Source of the DNA: an uncultured Pelagibacteraceae bacterium
GTDB lineage: Bacteria > Pseudomonadota > Alphaproteobacteria > Pelagibacterales > Pelagibacteraceae
Direction of reading: 5' to 3'
DNA: 64,000 bases
Assembly (NCBI GenBank): GCA_902620585.1
Contig: CACNJC010000003.1
Coordinates: 1-64,000, forward strand
Shown here one piece after another: positions 18,003 to 26,666 of this stretch. The translations under genes and the position numbers were made by a program. Position 1 is the first letter of the stretch. Every line of letters begins with the position of its first letter. The notes beneath the pieces were generated by a model. That model saw only the letters and a list, made by a program, of their open reading frames with translations, had not been told where the DNA came from and made no database searches.

Positions 18003-19227
18003 ATTTTAATGCTCTGAAAGTTTTCATCTTAGATATACTCATAGCTGGTAAGTATGAAGCTAATGCAGATATAAATAGAGAAAAAATAAAAACTACTAAT
18101 ATTGAATAATTGTTTATTTCACTAGGTAATTTTTCTAAAAAATAAACATCAGAGGGAAACAGTTCAAAATTAAATGTATTTGAAATAAAAGCTCTAATCT
18201 TTTCGATATTTAAAGAGAAAATGACACCAACTACAATTCCTGAAATAGTGGCTGTCAATCCTATCAAAAATCCTGTTAAAAAAAATGATTTTTTAATTGA
18301 TCTATTACTTAAACCTAAAGTTTTCAAAATTGCGATTTCTTTTGTCTTGTTTTTTATTAAAATTGTTAATCCAGAAATTATATTAAAAGCAGCTACAATT
18401 AATATTAGTGTTAAGATTACAAACATCACATTTCTTTCTACTTTCAGTGCACTAAAAAGAGATTTATTTAAATCAGTCCATGAATATATAAAATAATTTG
18501 TATTTAATTTTTGTATCTCTTTTTTATAAACTTCTGCTTTCATTGGATCTTTTAAATAAATTTCTAAATTTTGATCGTTTTCTTCTTTGTCAAATATTGA
18601 TAATGCATCTGATAAATTTAAAAAAACAAAATTTTGATCAAATTCATAAAAACCTGTCCTAAAAATACCTGCGATAGTCAGTGTCTCTTGCTTAGGGAAT
18701 CCCCCAAAGGGAGTACTTATAAATGCTGAGGACATTAAGTTAATTTTATCTCCAACTTCTAGATTTAAGTTAAAAGCTAATTCTGCACCAATAAATACCG
18801 TATCCTTAACAAATTTGTTTAAATTACCATTTAAAATATTATTTTTTAAAAAATTAACATTTTGATTTTCTTTTAAACTTATACCTTTAATAATAATACC
18901 TTTAGCGTTATCGTTATTCATCACAACACCTTCGCCTGAAAAAGTTTTTGATATACTAATTTCTTCAAATTTTTTTTTAAGTTTTTCCTCAAAACTTTTT
19001 TCAATTTTAAAACTATTAGACTCAATTACAATATGTGGATTTAAACCTAGAATTTTTTTAGTTAGGTCAGTCTTGAACCCATTCATTACTGACATAACAA
19101 TTATTAAAATTGCTACTCCGAGCATTATGCCAAGAAAAGAAAAGATAGAAATTACCTTTAAAAATCCCTCCTTTTTTTTTGGACGTAAATTTCTTATTGA
19201 AATCAATCTTTCTGCTTGAGTAAACAA
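17995..19227 (-). CDS. Lipoprotein-releasing ABC transporter permease (LolC/LolE, single-gene type)
   Basis: 410 aa FtsX/MacB-fold permease: one N-terminal TM (SIFSFLGIMLGVAILIIVMSVMNGFKTDL), a large periplasmic domain, then three C-terminal TMs (VMFVILTLILIVAAFNIISGLTILI, FFLTGFLIGLTATISGIVVGVIF, ILVVFIFSLFISALASYLPA). The start codon is TTG: the frame upstream reaches a stop within the proS end without an ATG, and the N-terminus (MFTQAERLISIRNLRPKKKEGF) aligns with family starts. Only one permease gene is present, so it probably works as a homodimer (LolF-like) with LolD. Confidence 0.9.
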   Translation of the reverse strand: MFTQAERLISIRNLRPKKKEGFLKVISIFSFLGIMLGVAILIIVMSVMNGFKTDLTKKILGLNPHIVIESNSFKIEKSFEEKLKKKFEEISISKTFSGEGVVMNNDNAKGIIIKGISLKENQNVNFLKNNILNGNLNKFVKDTVFIGAELAFNLNLEVGDKINLMSSAFISTPFGGFPKQETLTIAGIFRTGFYEFDQNFVFLNLSDALSIFDKEENDQNLEIYLKDPMKAEVYKKEIQKLNTNYFIYSWTDLNKSLFSALKVERNVMFVILTLILIVAAFNIISGLTILIKNKTKEIAILKTLGLSNRSIKKSFFLTGFLIGLTATISGIVVGVIFSLNIEKIRAFISNTFNFELFPSDVYFLEKLPSEINNYSILVVFIFSLFISALASYLPAMSISKMKTFRALKYD

Positions 19228-19228
19228 T

Positions 19229-20545
19229 TTATTTTTTTTTAAGTTTTAACTTAATGCTTTCCAAACTTAAAACTTCACTCTTTAAGTTGAGTTCTTTAAA
19301 TTCGAACTTATCTTGTTCTGATTTAGAACCTATTATTATTTGATAAGGAATACCTATTAAGTCATGTTTTTTAAATTTATTAGACATATTTTCATCTACA
19401 TCGTCTAACAATACGTCAATATTTTGTTTTTTTAATTCTTTGTAGATTTTTTCAGCTTTTTGAAGGTTTTTTTTATCATTTTTATTAATACTAGGAATGA
19501 TCACTATATCAAACGGTGATATTGGTTTAGGCCATTTCATAACGTTATTATTGTAATTTGCTTCTATTGTCGCTCCCACTAATCGAGAAATTCCTATCCC
19601 ATACGAGCCCATTTTTACGGTAACTTTTTTACCGTCTTGAGTATCGATTAGACAATTTAGTGGTTTAGAGTACTTATCACTAAAATAAAAAATATGGCCC
19701 ACTTCAATTCCTTTTGTCTTTATTCGATTTTCTTTTTTTACTTTTCCATTAAAATCTCTCTCATTATATTTTTCGTCTGTCACTGCGTAAATTGAAGAGA
19801 AGTCTTCTCGCATTTTTTGTAACGATACATCAGAAAAATCGTATTTATCTAAATCTATTTCAAAGATTTTCTTATCTGCGTATATCTGACTTTCACCTGT
19901 TTCTGCTAAAATTACAAATTCGTGAGATAGGTCCCCACCAATTGGGCCCGTATCTGCTGACATAGGAATTGCTTTGAGTCCAAGACGATTAAATGTTCGT
20001 ATGTAAGAGTAAAACATTTTATTATAAGATTTTTTTGCATCTTCATCATTTAAATCAAATGAGTAAGCATCTTTCATAAAAAATTCTCTGCATCTCATAA
20101 CTCCAAATCTTGGTCTTATTTCATCTCTAAATTTCCATTGAATGTGATAGAGAATTTGAGGAAGAGATTTATAGGATTTTACACTAGACCTAAATATGTC
20201 TGTTATCAATTCTTCATTTGTCGGGCCATATAACATCTCTCGCCCTTGCCTATCTTTTATTCTAAGCATTTCTTCACCATAGTCTTCATATCTTCCACTT
20301 TCTTTCCATAGCTCGGATGACTGGATCGTTGGCATGAGCATTTCTTGAGCTCCGATGGCGTTTTGTTCTTCTCTTACGATTTGTTCAATTTTTTTCATAA
20401 CTTTATATCCCATTGGCAACCATGAATAGATTCCAGCTGCAGATTGTTTGATCATTCCTGCTCTTAACATTAGCTGATGAGATTTAATTTTAGCTTCTGA
20501 AGGTAGATCTTTTATAATTGGGATAAATAATTTAGATAAGTACAT
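19229..20545 (-). CDS. proS: Prolyl-tRNA synthetase, short alphaproteobacterial type
   Basis: Class II synthetase charging tRNA-Pro. 438 aa, about 130 shorter than the E. coli enzyme because the INS editing domain between motifs 2 and 3 is absent: RDEIRPRFGVMRCREFFMKDAYSF (motif 2) is followed within about 100 residues by the DTGPIGGDLSHEF region and then motif 3 (YGIGISRLVGATIEA). The C-terminal anticodon-binding domain runs from about residue 345. Without INS, clearance of mischarged Ala-tRNA-Pro would need a free-standing YbaK/ProXp-type protein. It overlaps the DUF1467 gene by one base. Confidence 0.95.
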   Translation of the reverse strand: MYLSKLFIPIIKDLPSEAKIKSHQLMLRAGMIKQSAAGIYSWLPMGYKVMKKIEQIVREEQNAIGAQEMLMPTIQSSELWKESGRYEDYGEEMLRIKDRQGREMLYGPTNEELITDIFRSSVKSYKSLPQILYHIQWKFRDEIRPRFGVMRCREFFMKDAYSFDLNDEDAKKSYNKMFYSYIRTFNRLGLKAIPMSADTGPIGGDLSHEFVILAETGESQIYADKKIFEIDLDKYDFSDVSLQKMREDFSSIYAVTDEKYNERDFNGKVKKENRIKTKGIEVGHIFYFSDKYSKPLNCLIDTQDGKKVTVKMGSYGIGISRLVGATIEANYNNNVMKWPKPISPFDIVIIPSINKNDKKNLQKAEKIYKELKKQNIDVLLDDVDENMSNKFKKHDLIGIPYQIIIGSKSEQDKFEFKELNLKSEVLSLESIKLKLKKK

Positions 20546-20799
20546 TATTGTAAAAAATTCCTTAAATTTAAGAAACCATTGTTTACCAGATAATATATCA
20601 TAATAAATAGTATTGATGTAATTATAGTTGTTATCAAAAATTTTTTACCTATTTTCGGGTTTTTTGGAGCTCCTGGATCATTGCCCCCAAAACTGTCTTT
20701 AAATATTTCTTTGTTAGATTGAATTCCTACAGGCAAAATTGAAAAAAAGACTATCCACCAAATCATAACATAAACTATTATTGAACCAGTTATACCCAT
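20545..20799 (-). CDS. DUF1467 small membrane protein
   Basis: 84 aa with two hydrophobic helices: VYVMIWWIVFFSILPVGI (about 9-26) and LITTIITSILFIMIYYLV (about 54-71), separated by a polar loop DSFGGNDPGAPKNPKIGKKF. The WW..FF.LP.G start, the PGAP loop and the location between rnj and proS match the DUF1467 family found in alphaproteobacteria. Function unknown. It is joined to both neighbours by one-base stop/start overlaps, so it is translated with them. Confidence 0.85.
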   Translation of the reverse strand: MGITGSIIVYVMIWWIVFFSILPVGIQSNKEIFKDSFGGNDPGAPKNPKIGKKFLITTIITSILFIMIYYLVNNGFLNLRNFLQ

Positions 20800-22460
20800 T
20801 AAATTCTAGCAATATTAATATTAGTAAAAGGCTTTTTGCCTGTTTTATCTTTAACAATTTTTCTGCAATTTTGCTTGATCGTTTCAACTAAATTTTTTTC
20901 TTGATTTTTGCTCGATAAAGAAAATGTTTTGCAAATATTAAAAATCTCATCTTCCATATCGAAAATATAATTTTCCATTTCAGCATTTTCTGGAATCCCT
21001 CTTAAAGAAATTATAGGCTTTTTGATTTTGCCATTGTTTGAGATAATTAATGTAATTTCTAAATATCCATTTAAAGCTAAATTTTTTCTATCTTTTATTG
21101 ACCTAGAGTCTGCATCGACTCCGAGATTACCATCTAAATATAATCTTCCGGATGGGGCTTTATCAATTATCTCTGGCTTATCCCCAGGGAGAATTTTAAT
21201 TATATCGCCATTTTCAATTAATAAAGTTTTAGGTATTTGCATTTCTTTTGCAAACGCTACGTGTTCTTTCATGTGTCTATGTTCGCCATGAACAGGAATT
21301 ATACATCTTGGTTTTACCCATTTATACATATCTTTTAAATCATCTCTATTTGGATGGCCCGATACATGAACAAATGCATTTTCTTCAGTTATAATTTCTA
21401 TATCGTTTCGTACAATTAGATTTTGTAATTGATAAAGCTTTTTTTCATTTCCAGGAATAATCTTTGATGAGAATATAACACAATCACCTTCTTCAATAAA
21501 AACTTCTGGGTGAACGCCATTTACAATTCTATTCATTGCTCCCATTGGTTCTCCTTGGCTGCCTGTAGCTAAATATAAGATTTTATCTCTAGACATATTA
21601 TTTGCATCCTTTGGCTCTATTGGTTCAATTAAGTTACCCAAATAACCACATTTTTTTGCTGCTTTATAAATTCTTTGCATTGAGCGTCCTACTAGACATA
21701 ACGATCTGTTAGTTTTTTTTGCACAGAAAAAAATAGATTCCATCCTAGCGACATTAGAAGCAAAAGATGTAACCAAAATTCTTTTGGATTTAGTTTCCAT
21801 TATTTTTAATAAACTATCTCTCACGTCGGACTCTGAACCTGCGCGACCTGGATCAAAAACATTTGTAGAGTCACAAATCATGACGGAAACACCTTTTTGT
21901 CCAATTTTTTTTAATTTTTCTTCATCTATTTTTCCACCTATTAATGGATTCGGATCTATTTTCCAATCACCGGTATGTAGAATTGTCCCTAAAGGGGTAG
22001 TAATGCTCAATCCATTAGGTTCTAATATTGAATGAGTTAAAGTAACAAAATCAATTTCAAACGAACCTAATTTAATTTTAGCATTTAAAGGAACTATGTT
22101 TAGATATTTTGAAATATCAATTTTTTTCTCTTTAAATTTCTCCTGAATTAATACAGCGGTAAAAGGCGTGGCATATATTTTACATTTTAGATCAGGCCAA
22201 ATATGTGCAACTGACCCGATGTGATCTTCGTGTGCATGAGTAAGTATTATACCCAGTAGATCATCTTTTTTTTCAATTATGAATCCAGCGTCTGGAATTA
22301 TTAAATCTATACCTGGTATGGAGTCGTCTGCAAATGTAACACCCATATCAACAATTATCCATTTTTGATTTTTTTCATTTCCATAAGCATAAAGATTCAT
22401 GTTCATGCCTATTTCTCCTGATCCACCCAAAGGGCAAAAAATTAATTCATCTTTTTTCAT
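20799..22460 (-). CDS. rnj: Ribonuclease J
   Basis: Metallo-beta-lactamase/beta-CASP nuclease with endo- and 5'-exonuclease activity in RNA decay and maturation. 553 aa. The zinc site LTHAHEDHIGS, the HTGDWKID metal ligand, the beta-CASP segments TSFASNVARMES and ATGSQGEPMGAMNRI, and VHVSGHPNRDDLKDMYKWVKPRCIIPVHGEHRHM are visible, then a C-terminal domain. RNase J sits in this place, between coaX and DUF1467/proS, in many alphaproteobacteria. It overlaps coaX by four bases. Confidence 0.93.
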   Translation of the reverse strand: MKKDELIFCPLGGSGEIGMNMNLYAYGNEKNQKWIIVDMGVTFADDSIPGIDLIIPDAGFIIEKKDDLLGIILTHAHEDHIGSVAHIWPDLKCKIYATPFTAVLIQEKFKEKKIDISKYLNIVPLNAKIKLGSFEIDFVTLTHSILEPNGLSITTPLGTILHTGDWKIDPNPLIGGKIDEEKLKKIGQKGVSVMICDSTNVFDPGRAGSESDVRDSLLKIMETKSKRILVTSFASNVARMESIFFCAKKTNRSLCLVGRSMQRIYKAAKKCGYLGNLIEPIEPKDANNMSRDKILYLATGSQGEPMGAMNRIVNGVHPEVFIEEGDCVIFSSKIIPGNEKKLYQLQNLIVRNDIEIITEENAFVHVSGHPNRDDLKDMYKWVKPRCIIPVHGEHRHMKEHVAFAKEMQIPKTLLIENGDIIKILPGDKPEIIDKAPSGRLYLDGNLGVDADSRSIKDRKNLALNGYLEITLIISNNGKIKKPIISLRGIPENAEMENYIFDMEDEIFNICKTFSLSSKNQEKNLVETIKQNCRKIVKDKTGKKPFTNINIARI

Positions 22461-23203
22461 AATTCTTTAAGAATTTTTGCAATTCCTTTTATTGTAATAT
22501 TTTGGTCAATTAAAACTTTTCTTTTGTGTATATGTCTTTTAAATAACTTAGCATGACCACCTGTTAAAATAATTTTATAATTAATATTAGATTTCAAAGA
22601 TATTTTTTTAATTATGTTATTTATTAAACCCTCATATCCCCAAATAAATCCTGCGTTGAGGGCCTCTTTAGTATTTTTACCGTAATCTTTTTGTGAATTT
22701 TTCAATTTTAACAAAGGTAATAAGGCTGTAGCTTTGTTTAAATTTAAAATAGATAAGTTTATACCAGGAGAAATCACTCCACCCTCATATACGCCATTCT
22801 TAACAATATCAAATGTAGTTGCTGTACCAAAATCAATTATGATACTATTCTTAAAATTTAATGATCCGATAGCGTTTGATATTCTATCCGAACCTAATTG
22901 ATTATAGTTTTTAATATTTATCTTAATTATCTTTCTTATATTAGTTTCCTTGATTTCAATAACTTTAAATTTTTTAATTTGTAAATTTTTTTTTATAATT
23001 TTAAACGCTTTAGGTACAACGCTAGAGAAAATGACTTTATTATTTAAAATTTTTCTATTAAAATTTTTTAAAAAACTAATTTCGAACTTTCTATTAAATA
23101 TCTTTTTTGTTTCCAAATTATATGTCTTTTTGATCTTAAAGCTGCTGCTTAAAATTGATAGTTTAATAAATGTATTTCCTATATCACCAACTAAATAATT
23201 CAT
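22457..23203 (-). CDS. coaX: Type III pantothenate kinase
   Basis: First step of coenzyme A synthesis from pantothenate. 248 aa, ASKHA fold: N-terminal phosphate motif YLVGDIGNTFIKLSIL, pantothenate-site QLGSDRISNAIGS, IIDFGTATTFDIV, then GGVISPGINLS and TGGHAKLF near the end. It follows birA with a four-base overlap; birA-coaX adjacency is widespread and helps the call. Sequence is Lys/Ile-rich and diverged, but all motifs are kept. Confidence 0.92.
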   Translation of the reverse strand: MNYLVGDIGNTFIKLSILSSSFKIKKTYNLETKKIFNRKFEISFLKNFNRKILNNKVIFSSVVPKAFKIIKKNLQIKKFKVIEIKETNIRKIIKINIKNYNQLGSDRISNAIGSLNFKNSIIIDFGTATTFDIVKNGVYEGGVISPGINLSILNLNKATALLPLLKLKNSQKDYGKNTKEALNAGFIWGYEGLINNIIKKISLKSNINYKIILTGGHAKLFKRHIHKRKVLIDQNITIKGIAKILKEL

Positions 23204-23763
23204 TTGTATTTTCTTTTTAAATCTAAAAATTTAAATGTTTTCACATCTTTTATAAATTTTTCATACATTTTTTTAAAATCCTTTAAAATTCTTTCATTAT
23301 CTACTTTTTTTTTTGTAAAATCTTGCATAGAGGTTGTTTTATAATTTTTTATGTTGGGAGAAGCGGATGTATTAATGCCAACGCCTATAATTAAAAACTC
23401 TTTATCTTTAAATTTAATGAATTCTTGCAATATTCCACACACCTTTTTTTTTTCAATCAATAAATCGTTTGGCCACTTTATACTTATTCTATTAAGTAAA
23501 TATTTTGACAAAATTTTTCTTATCAAATATGCATTTAATAAAGCATATTGTTTAAAATTAATCTTTTTAGAATCTATTATTAATAAGATTGATAAAAATA
23601 TGTTTCCTTTTAATGAAATCCATTTCTTTCCCATTGTACCTCTTCCTTTTGTCTGTTTTTTTGAAAAAATTAAAGTAGGTGTTGAAATATTTTTTTTTAT
23701 AAGTTTATGAGCTATATCGTTTGTACTTTTAACAGTCTTAAATTTTTCTAATCTTATTTTCAT
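23200..23763 (-). CDS. birA: Biotin--[acetyl-CoA-carboxylase] ligase, catalytic domain only
   Basis: Attaches biotin to carboxylase carrier proteins. 187 aa: the ligase core with KQTKGRGTMGKKWISLKGN (biotinyl-AMP loop), IKWPNDLLIEKKKVCGILQEF and IIGVGINT. It lacks the N-terminal HTH domain of bifunctional BirA, so it cannot repress biotin genes by the E. coli mechanism, and the C-terminal SH3-like domain is truncated or missing. It overlaps nuoN and coaX by four bases each. Confidence 0.9.
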   Translation of the reverse strand: MKIRLEKFKTVKSTNDIAHKLIKKNISTPTLIFSKKQTKGRGTMGKKWISLKGNIFLSILLIIDSKKINFKQYALLNAYLIRKILSKYLLNRISIKWPNDLLIEKKKVCGILQEFIKFKDKEFLIIGVGINTSASPNIKNYKTTSMQDFTKKKVDNERILKDFKKMYEKFIKDVKTFKFLDLKRKYK

Positions 23764-25175
23764 TGGACAAATAAAGTATTAACTATGTTATTTAAAAAGG
23801 ATGGATATAGAAAAAAAGATATTAAAATACTGCAGCTTATTAAAACAGTAATTTGAGCAATTTTATTTTTTATTGGATCAAAGATGATAGAGCTGTCGTC
23901 AAAATAAATTGTCTTAATAACTTTTAAATAGTAAAAAGCGGATATCACAGTTGTAAGTAATCCAACAATAGCTAAAACATACATTTCTTGCTCAAGCACT
24001 GCAGCAAATATATAAAATTTTGCAAAAAAACCTGCTAATGGTGGAATCCCCGCCAAAGAAAATAAAATGATTAAAAAAGAAAAAGCTAAAATTGGATGTT
24101 TTTTTGAAATTCCGGATAGATCTGAAATATTTTCCCTATATTCTCCATCTTTTTTCATTAAATATAAACAAGAGAATGCTCCGATATTCATTACTACGTA
24201 AATTGTTATATAGACGATTGTGCTTTCATAACCAGGTAAGACTCCTGTTGCTACTCCAGCTAAAGCGTATCCGATATGGCCTATTGAACTGTAAGCTAAA
24301 AGTCTCTTAATATTTTTTTGCACGATTGCGGCAACTGCTCCCAAAATCATTGAAGCGATGGAAATAAAGATAATAATTGATTGCCATTCGAATAAAATAT
24401 TTTTAAAAGGTATAAGCATAAATTTGATTAATAAAGCTAAACCTGCAACTTTTGGAACTACCGCAAAGAAACTGGTTATAGAAGTTGGTGCTCCCTCATA
24501 AACATCTGGTGTCCACATATGAAAAGGAACAGCCGAAACTTTAAATGCTAATCCAACTAATATAAATACCATTGCGAAAATTGAACCTGTGTTTTCTTTA
24601 TTTAGTTGATCTGCAATTTGTTCAAAATTTGTTGTTCCTGTAAATCCATATAGTAAAGAACAACCGTATAGTAAAAGTCCTGAAGATAATGCGCTTAGCA
24701 CAAAGTATTTTAATCCTGACTCAGTTGATCTTGTATTATCTCGATCAATTGAAGCTAAGATGTATAATGCTAATGATTGCATCTCAAGACCTAAGTAAAA
24801 TAAAATTAAGTCATTTGAGCTTAACATAAAAAACATGCCTAAAATTGAAATCAGTATAATTATAGGGTATTCAAATTTATTTATTTTATTGTCAAAAATA
24901 AAAGCTTTTGATGAATTTAAAACAAACAATGTAGAAATAAGAATTAAAACTTTAAAAAAGTTTGAAAAATTATCTCTAATAAAACTTTCTAAAAATATTT
25001 TTTCTGCATTGTTTGGGCTATTTAATATTATCGCGATAGTGATTAATATAATCGCCGTCGTTAAATTAAAAACTAAACTAAAACTATTTCTTACAAAAAC
25101 ACCGATCATTAAAATTCCGAAAATCGATAAAGTTAAGAAAACTTCAGGTAACATTATATTTAAATTCAAAATCAT
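23760..25175 (-). CDS. nuoN: NADH-quinone oxidoreductase subunit N
   Basis: Antiporter-like proton-pumping subunit of complex I, 471 aa with about 14 TM helices. The conserved NDLILFYLGLEMQSLALYIL segment holds the essential Glu, and KVSAVPFHMWTPDVYEGAPTSITSFFAVVPKVAG and KNIKRLLAYSSIGHIGYALAG hold the pump lysines. The start overlaps nuoM by four bases (ATGA). It is the last nuo gene and is directly coupled to birA. Confidence 0.96.
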   Translation of the reverse strand: MILNLNIMLPEVFLTLSIFGILMIGVFVRNSFSLVFNLTTAIILITIAIILNSPNNAEKIFLESFIRDNFSNFFKVLILISTLFVLNSSKAFIFDNKINKFEYPIIILISILGMFFMLSSNDLILFYLGLEMQSLALYILASIDRDNTRSTESGLKYFVLSALSSGLLLYGCSLLYGFTGTTNFEQIADQLNKENTGSIFAMVFILVGLAFKVSAVPFHMWTPDVYEGAPTSITSFFAVVPKVAGLALLIKFMLIPFKNILFEWQSIIIFISIASMILGAVAAIVQKNIKRLLAYSSIGHIGYALAGVATGVLPGYESTIVYITIYVVMNIGAFSCLYLMKKDGEYRENISDLSGISKKHPILAFSFLIILFSLAGIPPLAGFFAKFYIFAAVLEQEMYVLAIVGLLTTVISAFYYLKVIKTIYFDDSSIIFDPIKNKIAQITVLISCSILISFFLYPSFLNNIVNTLFVQ

Positions 25176-26665
25176 TTATTTGCTATACTTATGTTTATAA
25201 TCGATTGCTCATAATTATTTATCAAATTATCAACTGACACATTTAAGGTTTCAATTAAAGGCGTGGGATAAAATCCAAAGAAAACTACAAAAAAAGCAAG
25301 CGAAGTTAACATAAAAATTTCTAATCTATTTGTATCCTTTAAAGATTTTATATCTTCGTTAATTACTTTGCCAAATATAACTCTTTTTGTTAACCAGAGC
25401 ATGTAAGCTGCCCCTAAAACAACACCAACGGTTGCTAAAATTGCAAAAAGATAATTTTTTTGAAAAGCACCAGTCAAAATTAAAAATTCACCTAAAAAGC
25501 CAGTTGTCCCAGGTAGTCCAAGAGCTGCTAAAGCAAAAACTAAGAATAAAAAAGAATACTTTGGTAAATATGTTACCAGCCCTCCATATTTGCTTATCAA
25601 CCTTGAATGTAACCTGTCGTAAACTACTCCTACACATAGAAATAACGCTGCGGATATCAAGCCATGGCTGATCATTTGATAAATGCTACCTTCTATTCCT
25701 TGTTTCGTTAGTGTGAATATTCCTAAAGTAACATAACCCATATGTGCAACAGAAGAATATGCTATTAACTTCTTCATATCGTCTTGCATAAGAGCAACTA
25801 GAGATGTGTAGATAATTGCAATTATACTTAAAGTGAAAACTAACGGTGTAAAAAATTCTGAAGCAAACGGGAACATTGGTATTGAAAATCTCAAAAAACC
25901 GTATCCTGCCATTTTTAAAAGTATAGCAGCTAATATAACAGAGCCAGCCGTGGGAGCTTCAACATGTGCATCTGGAAGCCAAGTGTGAACTGGCCACATA
26001 GGAGTTTTGACAGCAAAAGAACTAAAGAATGCTAACCATAATAAATTTTGATAATCTTTAGGAATTTTTATTTCATAAATCGATGTAATATCAGTAGTCC
26101 CTGTCAACCAGTAAATAACGATGATTGCAACAAGCATGAGAACTGATCCTAATAAAGTAAAAAGAAAAAATTTAAATGCTGAGTAAACTCTTTTTGGTCC
26201 ACCCCATACACCTATTATTAAAAACATAGGTATTAATCCTGCTTCAAAGAATAAGTAGAATATAACTAAATCTAAAGAACAAAAAACTCCTATGATGAAT
26301 GTTTCTAAAACTAATATCGCAATTAGAAATTCTTTAATTCTATCTTTTACACTGTTAATACAAGAGATTATACAAATTGGAGTGATAAAGGTTGTTAAAA
26401 CAATAAAAAGAATTGAGATTCCATCTACACCTAATTTAAATTTAATAAAATTATTTATCCATGATTTTTCTTCAATAAATTGAAATTCTGAGGAACTTAA
26501 GTCCATAGAGTACCAAAGAAATAAAGATAATAATAAAGTTGCAATGCTTCCAAAAAGAGAAATATAGATTGAACTAAAATTATTTTTTTGATCTTTGGAT
26601 AAAAAGATAAATAGAGAGCTAATAATTGGCAGAAATATAAGTGTTGATAATATCGGAAAATTCAT
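25172..26665 (-). CDS. nuoM: NADH-quinone oxidoreductase subunit M
   Basis: Antiporter-like proton-pumping subunit, 497 aa, about 14 TM helices. FYLFFEAGLIPMFLIIGVWG contains the key Glu; KTPMWPVHTWLPDAHVEAPTAGSVILAAILLKMAGYGFLRF and DDMKKLIAYSSVAHMGYVTLG hold the channel Lys/His residues. It lies one base after nuoL and overlaps nuoN. Confidence 0.96.
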   Translation of the reverse strand: MNFPILSTLIFLPIISSLFIFLSKDQKNNFSSIYISLFGSIATLLLSLFLWYSMDLSSSEFQFIEEKSWINNFIKFKLGVDGISILFIVLTTFITPICIISCINSVKDRIKEFLIAILVLETFIIGVFCSLDLVIFYLFFEAGLIPMFLIIGVWGGPKRVYSAFKFFLFTLLGSVLMLVAIIVIYWLTGTTDITSIYEIKIPKDYQNLLWLAFFSSFAVKTPMWPVHTWLPDAHVEAPTAGSVILAAILLKMAGYGFLRFSIPMFPFASEFFTPLVFTLSIIAIIYTSLVALMQDDMKKLIAYSSVAHMGYVTLGIFTLTKQGIEGSIYQMISHGLISAALFLCVGVVYDRLHSRLISKYGGLVTYLPKYSFLFLVFALAALGLPGTTGFLGEFLILTGAFQKNYLFAILATVGVVLGAAYMLWLTKRVIFGKVINEDIKSLKDTNRLEIFMLTSLAFFVVFFGFYPTPLIETLNVSVDNLINNYEQSIINISIANK

Positions 26666-26666
26666 A

